This document shows, one piece after another, positions 1 through 12,400 of a stretch of 64,000 nucleotides of DNA. Position 1 is the first letter of the stretch, and every line of letters starts with the position of its first letter. The translations under genes were made by a program, and so were the position numbers. Under the pieces are notes generated by a model. The model was not told where the DNA came from, did not search any database, and saw only the letters and a list, made by a program, of their open reading frames with translations. This stretch comes from Tretioscincus oriximinensis. Taxonomy: Eukaryota > Chordata > Lepidosauria > Squamata > Gymnophthalmidae. The DNA lies in assembly GCA_022410635.1 (NCBI GenBank), contig JAJVDF010000194.1:752008-816007 (forward strand), read 5' to 3'.

Positions 1-587
1 CTTAAAAATAATAGTTTTGTTCCACTTTTTCTTCTATTGCTTTAATTATCTATTTCTCCATTGGCCTTCAGCAGCTAAAGCAACATTCATAATTTTGTGA
101 ACTTTTTAACAGTGTTTAAAAACTTTAAGTAGTTTGGCTAGATCAAGGGTAGTGAAGTTTTAGGATACATCCAGTCACATATTAAAATGCCACTGTAGAG
201 TTATTATGGCTGATTAACCACACACATTACTGCCAATTCCACTAAGTAGTCCTATACTGGCTCTCTCTTGTGCCCTTCTCTCATAGCTATTTAAAAAACT
301 CTTATAACATTTTCAGCTGTATGGCACTAACAGAGTGCTGTATGCATTGCTGCACGATGATTCATGGCATAATTTGGGTGACTTTCAGTGAGAACTGTAG
401 CTGATGGGTAAATGATCAGAACCACCAACTACACTATTGTGTTGAATTCAAATAACGAAAACACTAAAGATTAATGAAAAAGCTATAGTGTAATTACTAC
501 AGCCTGGCAGCAAATTCAGATGACATATTTCCCTTGAATGAATCTTCATGGAAATGAGGCTCAGTAGCAAATTAGAATAGGTGAATT

Positions 588-640
588 CCTAGGCTGTGGT
601 TTGTTTTGGGCCTACAGCCAAATGATGCAGACACAGATAG
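588..640. repeat. Roughly 50-bp dispersed repeat, copy 1
   Basis: The segment begins CCTAGGCTGTGGTTTGTTTT and ends GATGCAGACACAGA. It matches 1591-1641 with only a few differences. The flanking sequences do not match, so this is an interspersed piece and not a large duplication. Its family is not recognised. Confidence 0.7.
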
Positions 641-1590
641 ATAATCTAAATCACAAGATATTTAGCATCATTTCAAGTGTAGGAAGGTGCCATAATATTT
701 GTGTGTGAGGGGGCAAAGGGCAATGAAAACCTAAGTCCTATAAAGGACTATAAAAAGAAATGGCACCTCAAAAAGGGAACAGTCTGGATGCAGCTTTAAA
801 GCAGGAAATTGGGCACAAACCATAACAAGGCAACTCTAAACATTCAAATGAAACTTAAAGAAATTGTGCTTGTGAGGATTTTGTGAATGAGAGATATATT
901 CAGCAACAGGTAACTAGAAATAAAAGTATTTCCTTAGAAGTTTTGAAAGAACAATTTCTATCAGCACCATAGCCAACAGGAAAATTGTCAAATTACATAT
1001 TCTCACATGCTGTTGCCCTGTTTCTTTAATCGTAAACATTAATGCATAGGAACATTAAACAATATGACCAATCCGATAATTCCTTGAAAAGACAAATCAT
1101 ACTCAATGCTGGCAAATAAAGCCTGGAAAAAAAGTGGTGGTTCCAAAATATGTCCTTAGTGAGTACTGTTGAAACATTTCCATCTCAGGCATTAAAAACT
1201 TGTTTTTCAGTAAAGGCACTCACCAGCCACTTCAAAAAGTAAATTTGTAAGAGAATGTTTTGCAAGGCCCATGCTAATAGAAATCATACCACACCAATCT
1301 CACAGTATTTTTATCCAGTCACTCTTAATCATAACCTGAAGTAAATTTTCCCCATCTTTTTCATACTGTGTTCTTGTCACTATCTCTCCTTGAAAGTGTG
1401 GGAAGTCAGCTTTCACGGGTATGTTCTGGAATCAGTGTTGTTAGATCTGTGGCAAGAGTCTAATACCAATGGATGCATTGAGAATAGTTTGACATAGAAA
1501 AACAAAAATCCTTAACTTTTATTTTTCCCACATGCCTCAAAGCAGAATCAACACTGTAGATTCTTGAGAAATAGTTTATAGAGCAAAAAA

Positions 1591-1641
1591 CCTAGGCTGT
1601 GGTTTGTTTGGGGGCTATAGCCAAGTGACGCAGACACAGAA
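1591..1641. repeat. Roughly 50-bp dispersed repeat, copy 2
   Basis: This is the second copy of the 588-640 repeat, beginning CCTAGGCTGTGGTTTGTTTG and ending GACGCAGACACAGA, about 1 kb away in the same orientation. Confidence 0.7.
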
Positions 1642-3321
1642 AACATTTTCAGTCTCCTAATAAATTTCATGAAACAGAACGCAACAGTGAAATGACTTTA
1701 AAAGACAATATAAAACACAACAGAAAATCTACCTACGAAACATGTATGTCAAAGAAAGCACACCACGCTTTCAGGAAAACACACATTTTTTATTTGCTTC
1801 TCATTCAAATGATGTTTAGGGTTTTGTTTTTTATCCCTACACTGTACTCAAAGCAGCATTTTAATTGGCCTGGGAGAAGATAACCAGGAGAGCATGTAGC
1901 ATCTGCTATGTTTAACAGTAGACTAATACTAATAAAACCAACAATGTCAAATCTAGAAAGTCAGACAGCAAAAAAAAAAATCAGGCAAAACCCCCTCAGC
2001 AACTCATCCAATCTGCTGGCTGACCATTTAAAAAAGAAAATAACTTCCAGCTCTCTTCAAGATCAAATGACAGTCAAATACCAATTTATTTTGGCTCAGT
2101 AATAATGTGACACTGATATCTTTGTATTTTTAAGAGCTGCTTCTTCATATAACTCAGGAAGTTTCCAGTGTTAGGGATAAGGATGGATGATGCAACAGTC
2201 AAGCAAGAGATCTGAGTAAATATTTCAGTGCCAAAAAATTAGAACTCTCCCACTTGAATTCAGCAGCTTTTGTGAAATAACAAATAGTTTATGCATGGAA
2301 GCTTAATACTGCACTTAAACAACTTAATTGAAATTCATACAGGTCATTTCCGCTTGAAATTTTAAAAGTCATATGAGCTGAACTATTCCAGTTGAAGCCA
2401 TTCTGATTGGGAAAATTCCCTGTAGGAGCTAGATAGTACTCCTAGAACAAAGCTGTTCAAGTGTAGATAGCTTGTTGCGGGACAGGCCCCACACTGCCCC
2501 AAAGCTCATGTGAACTTTAGAACCTGTTGCGGTGGCTTCAATGGCCAGGAACTAAAGTTCCTAGACTTGGACCCCCTTAAGGGACCCATTAAGGCAGTGC
2601 AACTTGGTGCATTGCTGAAATGTGTCCCCTTTTCAATCACAATAGGGAGATATGAGCTATTTTACTATTTTCCATTTCAGAACTCTCTACTATGAGAAGA
2701 CCTGTTAAAACAACATTATCAGCATCCTGGTCTAGGGGCCTCTCCAGTCCACATCGGAGTGCAGAAGAGTAAGACAAATTCTTGCGCTATCCTACAAATA
2801 AGTGCAGAAAAAGCCAAGATGTCTGTGTTAAACTGACTGGCAACATGAAGGCTTTCAGTCATTTCATATTTTGAGTAGGATTCCTTAAAAAAAGATAGTT
2901 TTGAAATCTTGTGAATCTATTGGTCTAACGTTTAGAAAGAAAAGCAACAAAAATTATGTCAAGAGAACTTCTTGTTTTAAGTGATGGAGACCAATGCTAT
3001 AAATCACCATGAGAGTCACTGGCAGAACAGACTCTTAAGATCTTTAAAGACTTCTAGATCAGTTCACCATGAATTTATTTTTTAATATCCTGAAATGTAA
3101 TACTAATTAGAATTCTTGGTAATAAAGGAGCCCCTTTTATATATATTCTATGAAACAATTTTCAAAATTCAGCAAAATAAAAGATTGCCCTCTCCTCACT
3201 TTTCTGATGGATCATGGGGCTTTCCAACCTTGATTGGGCCATATGTAATTTTCAAGAAAGGGCTTCATGTGGTTGCATGCTTAGAACCACAGCTCACAAC
3301 TTGCAATGCACTTCTACATAC

Positions 3322-3476
3322 CTCGTATGTTGTTGTCATAGATGGTTTATATGACACATGATTAGCTCTTCTTAATTCCTTAATTGTTTCAGCTGGCATT
3401 GATTTAGAGAAGCCAAGACCGCTCCACGTGTTCGTTGGCGTTCTCACCTCTGTGACAACTGGCTTCTTTAACATGG
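3322..3476 (-). CDS. BICC1: BICC1 exon 17 (linker before the SAM domain; last exon in window)
   Basis: This 155-nt exon finishes a split Ala codon and encodes residues 679-729. It starts MLKKPVVTEVRTPTNTWSGL and ends SYKPSMTTTYE; the ETIKELRRANHVSYKP block is strongly conserved. The acceptor is CATTTTCAAG before CCATG; the donor is GAG before GTATGTAG, phase 0. The remaining C-terminal exons, including SAM, were looked for at 1-3321 and not seen. Confidence 0.96.
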
Positions 3477-6400
3477 CTTGAAAATGGCAAAAAAAGACCA
3501 CATTAATTTAACATATTACATATAACAAATTAACATATAACATGGTGATATGCAGCATTTTGTTTTCTTTATTTGGCCCAGAGCCAAAAATGCTATAAGG
3601 AAACTGCTCATAAAATCTTCCACAACAAGTTTTTGTTTTTGGACACTGAAGATACAATTTTTCCACACACAAAAAATTCATGCCTTTCATTAGGATTCAG
3701 AAAATGAGGTAACAAATAATTTGCTNAATTCTATGTTACAAATCCTCCCTCTTGTGAATTTCTTGAAAAAGACCATTTGCTTACATTTCTCTTACTATAC
3801 AGGTAAAACATATCACACAGAAAAAAGATGTACGTTCCAGCAAGTTCAAGACATTTAAGAAGCAGAAGTAGAATAGATGAGAAAGGTTAAAAGGCCTCTT
3901 CAAACCACAAAACAAGTGGTGAGATTTTGAATGTGTGTGCATGTGCATAGGAATGAGTAGACAGAGAAAGTAGCAAAGATCAAACCAGGAAAAATGGAAG
4001 CTGTGAGATCAGGGGAAAATAATTGTCTTCATGAAAACAGAGTATGGAAAATAACTGGCAATCAGTGGGGAAGGAAGAACTGTCTTCATGATAATTGGCA
4101 GTCCTGGTTACGATTTCCACTTTTCTGCATGTACTTACTTTGAACTATTCTCATATATAGAAACAGTCAACATATTGATGGCCTAATACAGGGGTCCTCA
4201 AACTAGGGCCCGCAGGCCACATGTGGCCCGCCAAGGACATTTATCCAGCCCACAAGATGTTGTCAGCTGTCTGTCCTGATTAGCAGCTGANTTGTCCCAG
4301 GCTCACAATAACACACCCCTTGCCTTTTCAATAATGCATGCGCACAATGCGCACTTCATGACACTAGGCAGCCCCAAAATTATGAATTTGCTAATAGGTT
4401 TTTTTTTAACTATATCCCGGTCCTCCAGCAGTCTGAGGAACAGTTTACTGGACCCTGTTTTAAATGTTTGAGGATCCCTGGTCTAACATCTATCTTAGCT
4501 ATGTTCCTTTATGTTGAAACTTTCCAGGAGATGTGTAAACATCACTTTCAGCCCAAGCAAAAATAAAAAATGTTATAGTGCTACACATACAAATACTGTG
4601 TAATGAAAATGTGTGTGGTATCATGTAAGGTTCCTGCCTTATTAAAAGTGCAAAGTTNCAAATGAAACAGTAGAGTATCATTTATTGTAACCATCTGTCC
4701 CAAAAAAGGAACAACTTCAGCCAAGCCTGCTCAAGTTTACAATGTTTTCTCACACCAAAAGAGCAGATCAGAATTTTTTATAAACAGAAAAGTTTGGATT
4801 GCAAAGCCTGTTGTCCAAGATACAGTTTCTCTATTTCAACAACGAATACATCCAAGTCTCAAAGCAGCAGAGGATGGGAAGGATTCAGATGGAGGGGATG
4901 AAAAGTAGAAACTCTTTCATTGTTTGCTACCAAACAAGTATGTTTCAAGGCACAGTTGTGCCACATACCTTTGGTTGCTAGTAGCTTCTTCTGTTCATAG
5001 TCAAATGCCTAAAAATGAAACACACAGAAAGGAGCTTAATCACACTCTTGCTAAATGTCACACCAGAATTCTATTCTCCAAACCACAAAGATTTTGATCA
5101 TGGTCCATAAGTTTATCTAGGAAGGCACTAAGCACTGAACAACAATGTGCCACAATCCAGTAAAGGTTTGATAAACTTAAAAATACATTTATTTATAACA
5201 ATCTNATTACTGCCATCAATTATTTTCTGCTTTTTTTCATACTGCATATAAACACTATTGAAGCCTGCACCCCAAACATTGCTTACTTATTCTTCTATAT
5301 GCAATTTTCTAATAGAGATAAAATATTTTCTCGTATCACACAACACTTGGGACTAGATATTGATGGGTACAAGGATTAGGACAGGCAAGGAAAAGTATTT
5401 TTTTCACCCAGAGGGTTGTTACTCTATAGAATTAATTTCCAGAAGAGGTGGTGGAACTAGGAGCCTGAATAGCTTAAAAACAGGCTTAGATAAATTCATG
5501 GAAGACTAGCATGTCAATGTTATTAGGATGGGAAAACAGGAAGTATTCCTGAAATANCATTTACAGGGAGTCATGAACAGGTGAAGGTTTATTCTTCTGC
5601 TGCTTTAGACTGTCCCAATGCAACTGGTGGGCCACTGTGTGGGACAGAATGCTGGACTAGATGGTCTCTGGTCTGATTCAGAAAGGCTACTCTTATGTTC
5701 TTATGTGGATATTCTGGAATAAAGTCCTGTCTGAACAGCTTTATTACAGAAAATCCAGAAATAAATAAGTGATACCCATATGTTTACAGATAGGAAGTTT
5801 GTCAAGAAATTTAAGCTTAAAATACATACAGTTATAGACATTCCCTAGACAAAAATAAACTTTGTGGAATTCTAATTAATCTAATTATAGAAAACAAAAA
5901 GGCAAGGGAAAGACTACCCAAAGAACTCTCTCCAAATATTGATGGTTCCTCCAAGGAACAATTGTTTTGTGCTTCTAGGAATAGTTATTTGCACTGTTTG
6001 AACTTATATCTCCTTTCTTTTTGTCATTTATGTATAACAGCATTATTCAATTTTCTGAACAAAGTTAATAAATGTCATATGACTGTTATAATTAATAAAC
6101 CAAGGAACAATTTTTTCCACTGTAAGTGAAACCTGGAACTATTTAGCTTGAATTAGAATGGAAATATCAGCCACATGTTGACACCAAAACTATCTTTCCT
6201 AGATTTTCTGTCCATCCAACCCCAACCCTGGCTGACGATGTGCTTCGTACCTGCATGCCAACATATGATTGTGGGGCAAGACGAGCTCTTTCACAATTCT
6301 GCTGTGCTGCTGCTGCTCTTTCAGCTGCCCGCTCACTTCCAGGGGCTTTTTTGTCAGCCAACGGGTTTTCTGAAGCACTCAGTTCAGAATCAGATAACAA

Positions 6401-9400
6401 CCTTTCTGTAGTGCTAGAAAAGTAAGTATTAAACATTTAAAATGGAATATTGTTCAAAGCAAATGTTCAAAGTGTCATTTAATTTAAAAAAGACACAAAT
6501 TGATTGCTCGAAGGCAAGGCAGAGTATCTAAGGTTGCATTCACATGGCACTGGTTTATGTTTATTATTTACCAGGTTTAATTCACCTTGTTTTTATCTTT
6601 ACTGTGTATTTTGAGTCTTGCTGTTTTGTCAGCTCTGGACAAACAAGTTTTTCTGTGCATGAGAGTGACACACACTCACATTCAGCCATTTTGTTTGCTA
6701 ATTATTAAGAGGAAGTTCAGTAGTCCCTCCTCCCAAATGCTATTGGGCAGTTTGTTGTCAATATCAGACTTCTTCACTTCTCACCCTTGTGGTTTATAGT
6801 TAAAACACATCACAGCCTTTCTGCAATAACCTTATATAGTGGTTCAACAGTTGTATCTCCTAGTAAACCAATTACCTGGTTAAGTGAGCTCTGAAACCCA
6901 AAAAAATCTAGTGTGGCAAAAGCAACACAAATTTGACTTGGAAGCAGATTANTGACCTTGTCTGGAATCAGCCTTGGCTAGATTTATGATAAATCTTTAT
7001 TTGACATGATTGAACCAACTAGGAATGTTAAAGACTATAGGGTCTTTTTGCAACATCTCCAATCTCTCAGCAGCTCCTAAAGCCAGGTAATTCACAGAGG
7101 AGTCCTGTGTAATTAAGCAGAGGATTCACTTGCAATATTATCCATTGCCACTTTCATTGGTGGAGCTGGAAAATTCTTATATATCACCACAAAAAGATAA
7201 AAAAATATTGAGGCATAATTAAATGAGACAACATAAAGATCCACACCATTAGAATAATAATANTATTTATCATTCCAAGTAAAAAGCCAAGTGGATTCCA
7301 GTACATTTTTTTAGAGACTGTACAAAAGTTCATTTGAATTACAATTAAAATACTGATAATTAGTAAATATATAACAATAGCATCTAAATTCTATATTTTT
7401 GAACATGNTCTTTTGTGAATTCCAGTTGCAATTTTAATATAGAAATTATTGTTTTTTTTAGGTTATAGTTATATTGTTAATTATCAGCATGTTAACTACT
7501 GTTTTTTTATATATATATATTTCTTAAAAATGGTGACATACCAAAATGCATTGGGTTTTTCATTTGGATTCAAACAGTATGGAGCAATAATGGGGCTTTG
7601 CCAAAAAAGATGCCCATAATTATGGCCATTATGTGGATAAAGATACAGATGACTTCCTTAGGGCCCAGCTATGCATTTTCTGACTTCAGTGATTATACAG
7701 AGGTTAAGTACAAACCAGTCCATAGAAGCTCTATTCAGTTTGACCATGGCAAAATTGGCACAGGCAAAAGCCAAGATTAATCAAAAAAATTGGTATAGAC
7801 TTTCATGCACCCCTCCCCACAAATTTACATTTGGGGTATAACAAATAAACCTGCATTGAGACTTCATTTATTGTTTCCATCAGAGTTTGATATTCCAGAA
7901 TAGTAGAATATCCAGACAATTATTTCACTTCAGGCCATATTTTACTTCAGAACATCCAAATATAGTGGAATATATAAATGATGACCAGTCAAGTTAAGAA
8001 TAATATTTCATTCCATGTTCCTATGAGAAATACTATATTCAAAAATAGAAGCTTTGGAGGGGAATTCTTATTGTTACAACTGTTCTGTTCTCTAGGTTGC
8101 TTTATATTTATAATGAAGGTGACATACTGTAAGCGAGAATTTTTGGTGCCTTGCAACAGTTCTACTGTCTGTCTCTTTGCACAGGATTGTTTGGAAGAAC
8201 CCGTCATCTGCTTGAGTTCACTGGCATTTCCAGAATGTGAAGGACTTCTTGGCATCCCCACTTCCACAAATGCATCATTGCAACCTACAGGAGCAATGAA
8301 ATACAACAAACATAAGCCATCTACTAGAGAAAATATAAGCACAGCACAATTTCTAATTCTGTTGATCAAAGCCAGAGCATGAAAAAGCTTCAGTTCAAAG
8401 CCTCCTGTTTGTAAACTGAACTTTAATCTGAAGTAGAGCAAGTCAGAGAAATCANATAAGCTTCCAGTTGAAGCCTTGCTCTTCCCTCACTTCCTGTACG
8501 TTCCTGGGCCGTAATTACTATACATGTATTAGTTCACTCACAGTTATCTCCTTCTGCCCTCTCTTTGTGTGTATGAGAGAGAAGATGTTTATTCTGTTAT
8601 ACAAANGTAGTAAAACGTTTGGGCAGATCATATCCCATATTCTGCTGAAATGCAATTCTGGCAAAATGTGCAAAACTGATGTAGCTTTATGTTGCTCATA
8701 TCTAGTACAGAACATTAGTATTTGTGCTTATGCTTATGCAATCTATATAAAACTCTGTTTTAATGGTCAAATATTTTGATGATGGAAGCATTTGAAATTA
8801 AAAGTGAGCTTTATATTAATAAGCCCATGTGGGGAACAAAATGCAACCCACTGTAATCCTGAGTCAAGTCACTGAGAAGCATCTTCACACAACGAAAAGC
8901 ACTGGAGATCTTCAGACTCTCTCATTAGCATTTGCTTAGTTTTGTGTACCTTAACATATTTAACATATGACTTCAAAGTTTTGTCTCAACAGGCAACCCC
9001 ACTCTGATTGTCTGAAATCTGCTATGTCTTTCAGTGTATCGTTTACTCAGCTGGCATTTTCAATGATTCATCAGCAATTAAAAACTCCACTTTATTCTCA
9101 GACTCTCAGAAGAATTGACATTGCTTCCTTCTACAATGAGATGAAGGCAAATGATACAACACTAGGAGATGNATTTGAGCTATACCTTCACCAGCATTTC
9201 CTTTGGTGGCCACTTGCTCAGAGGCACTATGGCTGTTTGTCTGGATGGATGGATCACCGTGGTTTGAGCCCAATACATTTTCACCAAGTGAAGAGGCGGA
9301 TAGTGCAGTGTATTTCATGGCTGAGGTCTGGAACAGTTACAAGAATGCTTAGTCATCTGAAGTCTTAGGGGGAGAAAGCATTGCAAAAAGGAAATAAAAG

Positions 9401-12400
9401 AATGACTTTTATTTTATAGAAAAGTAAGATTTAAAACAAATGTTGAGAACAAAGGAACTTTGATATAGGCAGACATTAAAGATTAAATTCCNTCCCTACT
9501 CTAAAAGATGACTGAGAAGCAGGACCAAACTCATAAGACACATTATTTTAATTTAATTACTCTGCACCACTAAGGCTGCATCCTCATCCCTTTTAAAAAG
9601 CTGCTGAAAATGGATGAAATCATGTGGTATCTAATGTACTCATCCTATCTCTCATCCAGGTTAAAAGCCATAACATGGATTTTGGAACTGCATTTTCTGG
9701 CCTTAATGTGGATTTTAGGTGGAATGAGAATATTAGTGTGTGGCACTTCTAAGCACCTTTTGAACTGCTATTTTGCTGCATGCATACTAAGTTGTGAGAA
9801 TAACAATGGTCCCCTGCTGGCTTATCTTTTGAATTTCCTAGCAGCTCAGCTGATGACCCAAAGTGAAGCTATAGAGTTTAATAAAACAATGTTGCATAGG
9901 AATAAATTCATGCTAATCTATACAGATCAATAGAAATGAAGAATGGTTTTCATGAGCCATAGACTTTAAACGCATCTGCTAAAACTATTTGCACTTGTCC
10001 TCTTCAAGTATTGTAGAGCTTTGTCACTGAGAAATATTTTCTTTTTGGCAGATTACATGAATACAAATTTAGGCAGGCTGCTGAAAGAAAAAAACCCACA
10101 TTTCTCCATGTTTCCAAACACATAAANGGACAAAAGAAAAAAGCAGCCGCACTGCATCCTAGTGTTCTCAAATTCACATGTCATTCCACTGTATTCATCC
10201 AACAGGGTTTGCATAACATTCACATGATTTAACTTAAAGCTCCATTAGCAATTTTGGAACAATCTCGTATTCAGTTTACATAAAACTTGAAAGAAACATA
10301 ACTTGCTTGCTTCTGGCATCACCCACACTGGCTGTGATAATCCTTAAATTATTTTGCAGACCTATGGCATAAGCCAAAGGGGTAGGAAGCTACAGTGGAG
10401 AGGCTAGAATACGTACTGCCAATTCTCATTATCCACAAGTTTTTAATTAATGTAGAAGCAATTTCAAAGTTTCTAATCACCTTTTACCAATACTGGAGCA
10501 AGAAAATTAGTGTTACATACAAAACAGTCTCTTATCTGTGTTTCACACACAAAAAACCACAAATTCATGCTCAGTCTCCTCTGCAAAGGTTTGCAAAATC
10601 AAATCAGAACATTTTACAATATACTATTAATTTTTAAAACATTTCTACACTACCACACATTCCCACAGCAGTTCATTAAATAGCAAAATCACAATGGAAC
10701 ATAAAAGCAAGCCCTATTCTTAAAACGCAGCACAAGTCACTTTACTGACCTTGACATGCCCATTTAAAGAGGTTGGGCTTTTTTTGTTTTCTGCCTGCAT
10801 CCCATTTACATGGATATCAACAGGTGTTAAACCAGGAGGGGGAGATGGTGTGTTCTGACTATAATTTGGTACTCCTGATAGTAGAATACTTGTTAAAGTG
10901 GCTTGAGCAGTAGATGGCATCATCAGGTGGGGAATAGCAGAGAAACCTGTAATAAAATATAAAATGCAAAAATCCAACATCAATATCACTCCATTTGTGT
11001 CAGCCTGGAGCCTAGAGGGACAAATAATGAGAAATCACATAGTAGTTCCCCCACACTTTTTTGGGGGGAGGCGGGCTACATCTCTCCAAGGTGATGGTTA
11101 GTTACATCTTTATTTACATCTCTCCAAGGTGATGGTTCTATAACTCTGAATGATAAAGAAAGGGATGAAGCCCAAGGGACAGAACCACATTAGCATAACC
11201 ATGAAAACTTATCAATCCTCTCTTGATCATCAGGCATTTCAATGCAACATGCTGAAGAGACCTTTAAGTTAAAATAGCATAAGGTTTTCCACAAGTTCCT
11301 CATAATAATATTTATTCAAAAATGTATCATTATAAGAATTATTTAGAGAAAGATAACTGAACCAGAAACTTTCAACTCACCTGTGGCACTTGTATTAGCA
11401 AGTGATGATGCCCACAGAGTTGGGCTTGGCGTTCCTGAACTTGGACTTTGCAGTGGACTAACAGAACTATTAAGAGCATTTAGGAGGGAGTTGGGAGTGG
11501 TAGAAGTGCTGACTGATAAGGCTGTTGGACCTAGCAATCCTAAAAAAAGGAAAACAAGTATAATGTATAAAATGGTATTTAAGAACATTTTCAGAAAACC
11601 AAATTTTCTAGTTATCTTACTTCAAAGGAGTTACGTTCCTTTTCTGTGGACACATGTCATATTATTTAGGTTCTGCAGGAATTATTCTTCTCTTCTCCTT
11701 TAAAGCTAATAAGGACTCAACATCTCACTGACAAGACTGTTCATTGTGGGTTTTAATTAGAATTTGAATTATACTTTAATACATTCTGATTGGTTAAACT
11801 TTGGGTGTTATCAGACAGGGCTTTTTAAAATCATCTCTTTAAAAATAAGTGTCCTACCCTCAGATGCATAAAAAGCCATTAAAACAGCCCAAACATAAAC
11901 CTGATACTACAACTTATCTTTGCATTCAGGTTAGGCAACCTACCATGACTACACTGGTGTTATCCACTGACTGACCACTTTTCTGCTTATGCAATTTCCT
12001 ATCGAACCCAACTTAAGGTTTGAAATAAGCTATTACATTCCAAATATTGAAAAGTAAACATCTTTGAGATTTCAGGTTATGGCAAGACATTTTTAATGCA
12101 TTTAACCTTGGAGCCTATCTAATCAAACCTGCTGCACACTTTTTATGAATTATCAACTGTTTCTTCACTGATTAGATCCATAAAATCTTTATTTCACAAA
12201 CCATTATCACCAGATATATAACCTAAGAAACTTTGCATGCTTCTTTGGTAGTTAAGCATGATACAAATTTCATTTTGTAAGTATAAAATTATCATTAAGT
12301 ATAATAGATTGTACCAAGCCCGGTGAGTCCTAATCCAGCTGAGGACAAAATATCTAAGCCAGGACACGAGAGGCCAACAGGGCAAGAGATTGTGGATGGA

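Larger units (their letters stand above)
1..3321 (-). other. BICC1: BICC1 intron 17 (partial, runs off the left edge)
   Basis: No exon-like segment was found on either strand. The next coding exon must lie to the left of the window. The only internal structure noted is a roughly 50-bp sequence present twice, at 588 and 1591. The remainder is AT-rich sequence with no repeat I can name. Confidence 0.8.

Noticed and set aside
1..3321. Search for BICC1 exon 18 and the SAM-domain exons
   Set aside because: No minus-strand segment resembling the Ser/Arg-rich pre-SAM region or the SAM domain was found with splice sites, so these exons lie to the left of the window.
7978..8441. Long open frames on both strands around 8000-8440
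   Set aside because: Only the 8128-8284 minus-strand part is real (BICC1 exon 14). The + strand frame is its shadow, and the extensions run into the intron.
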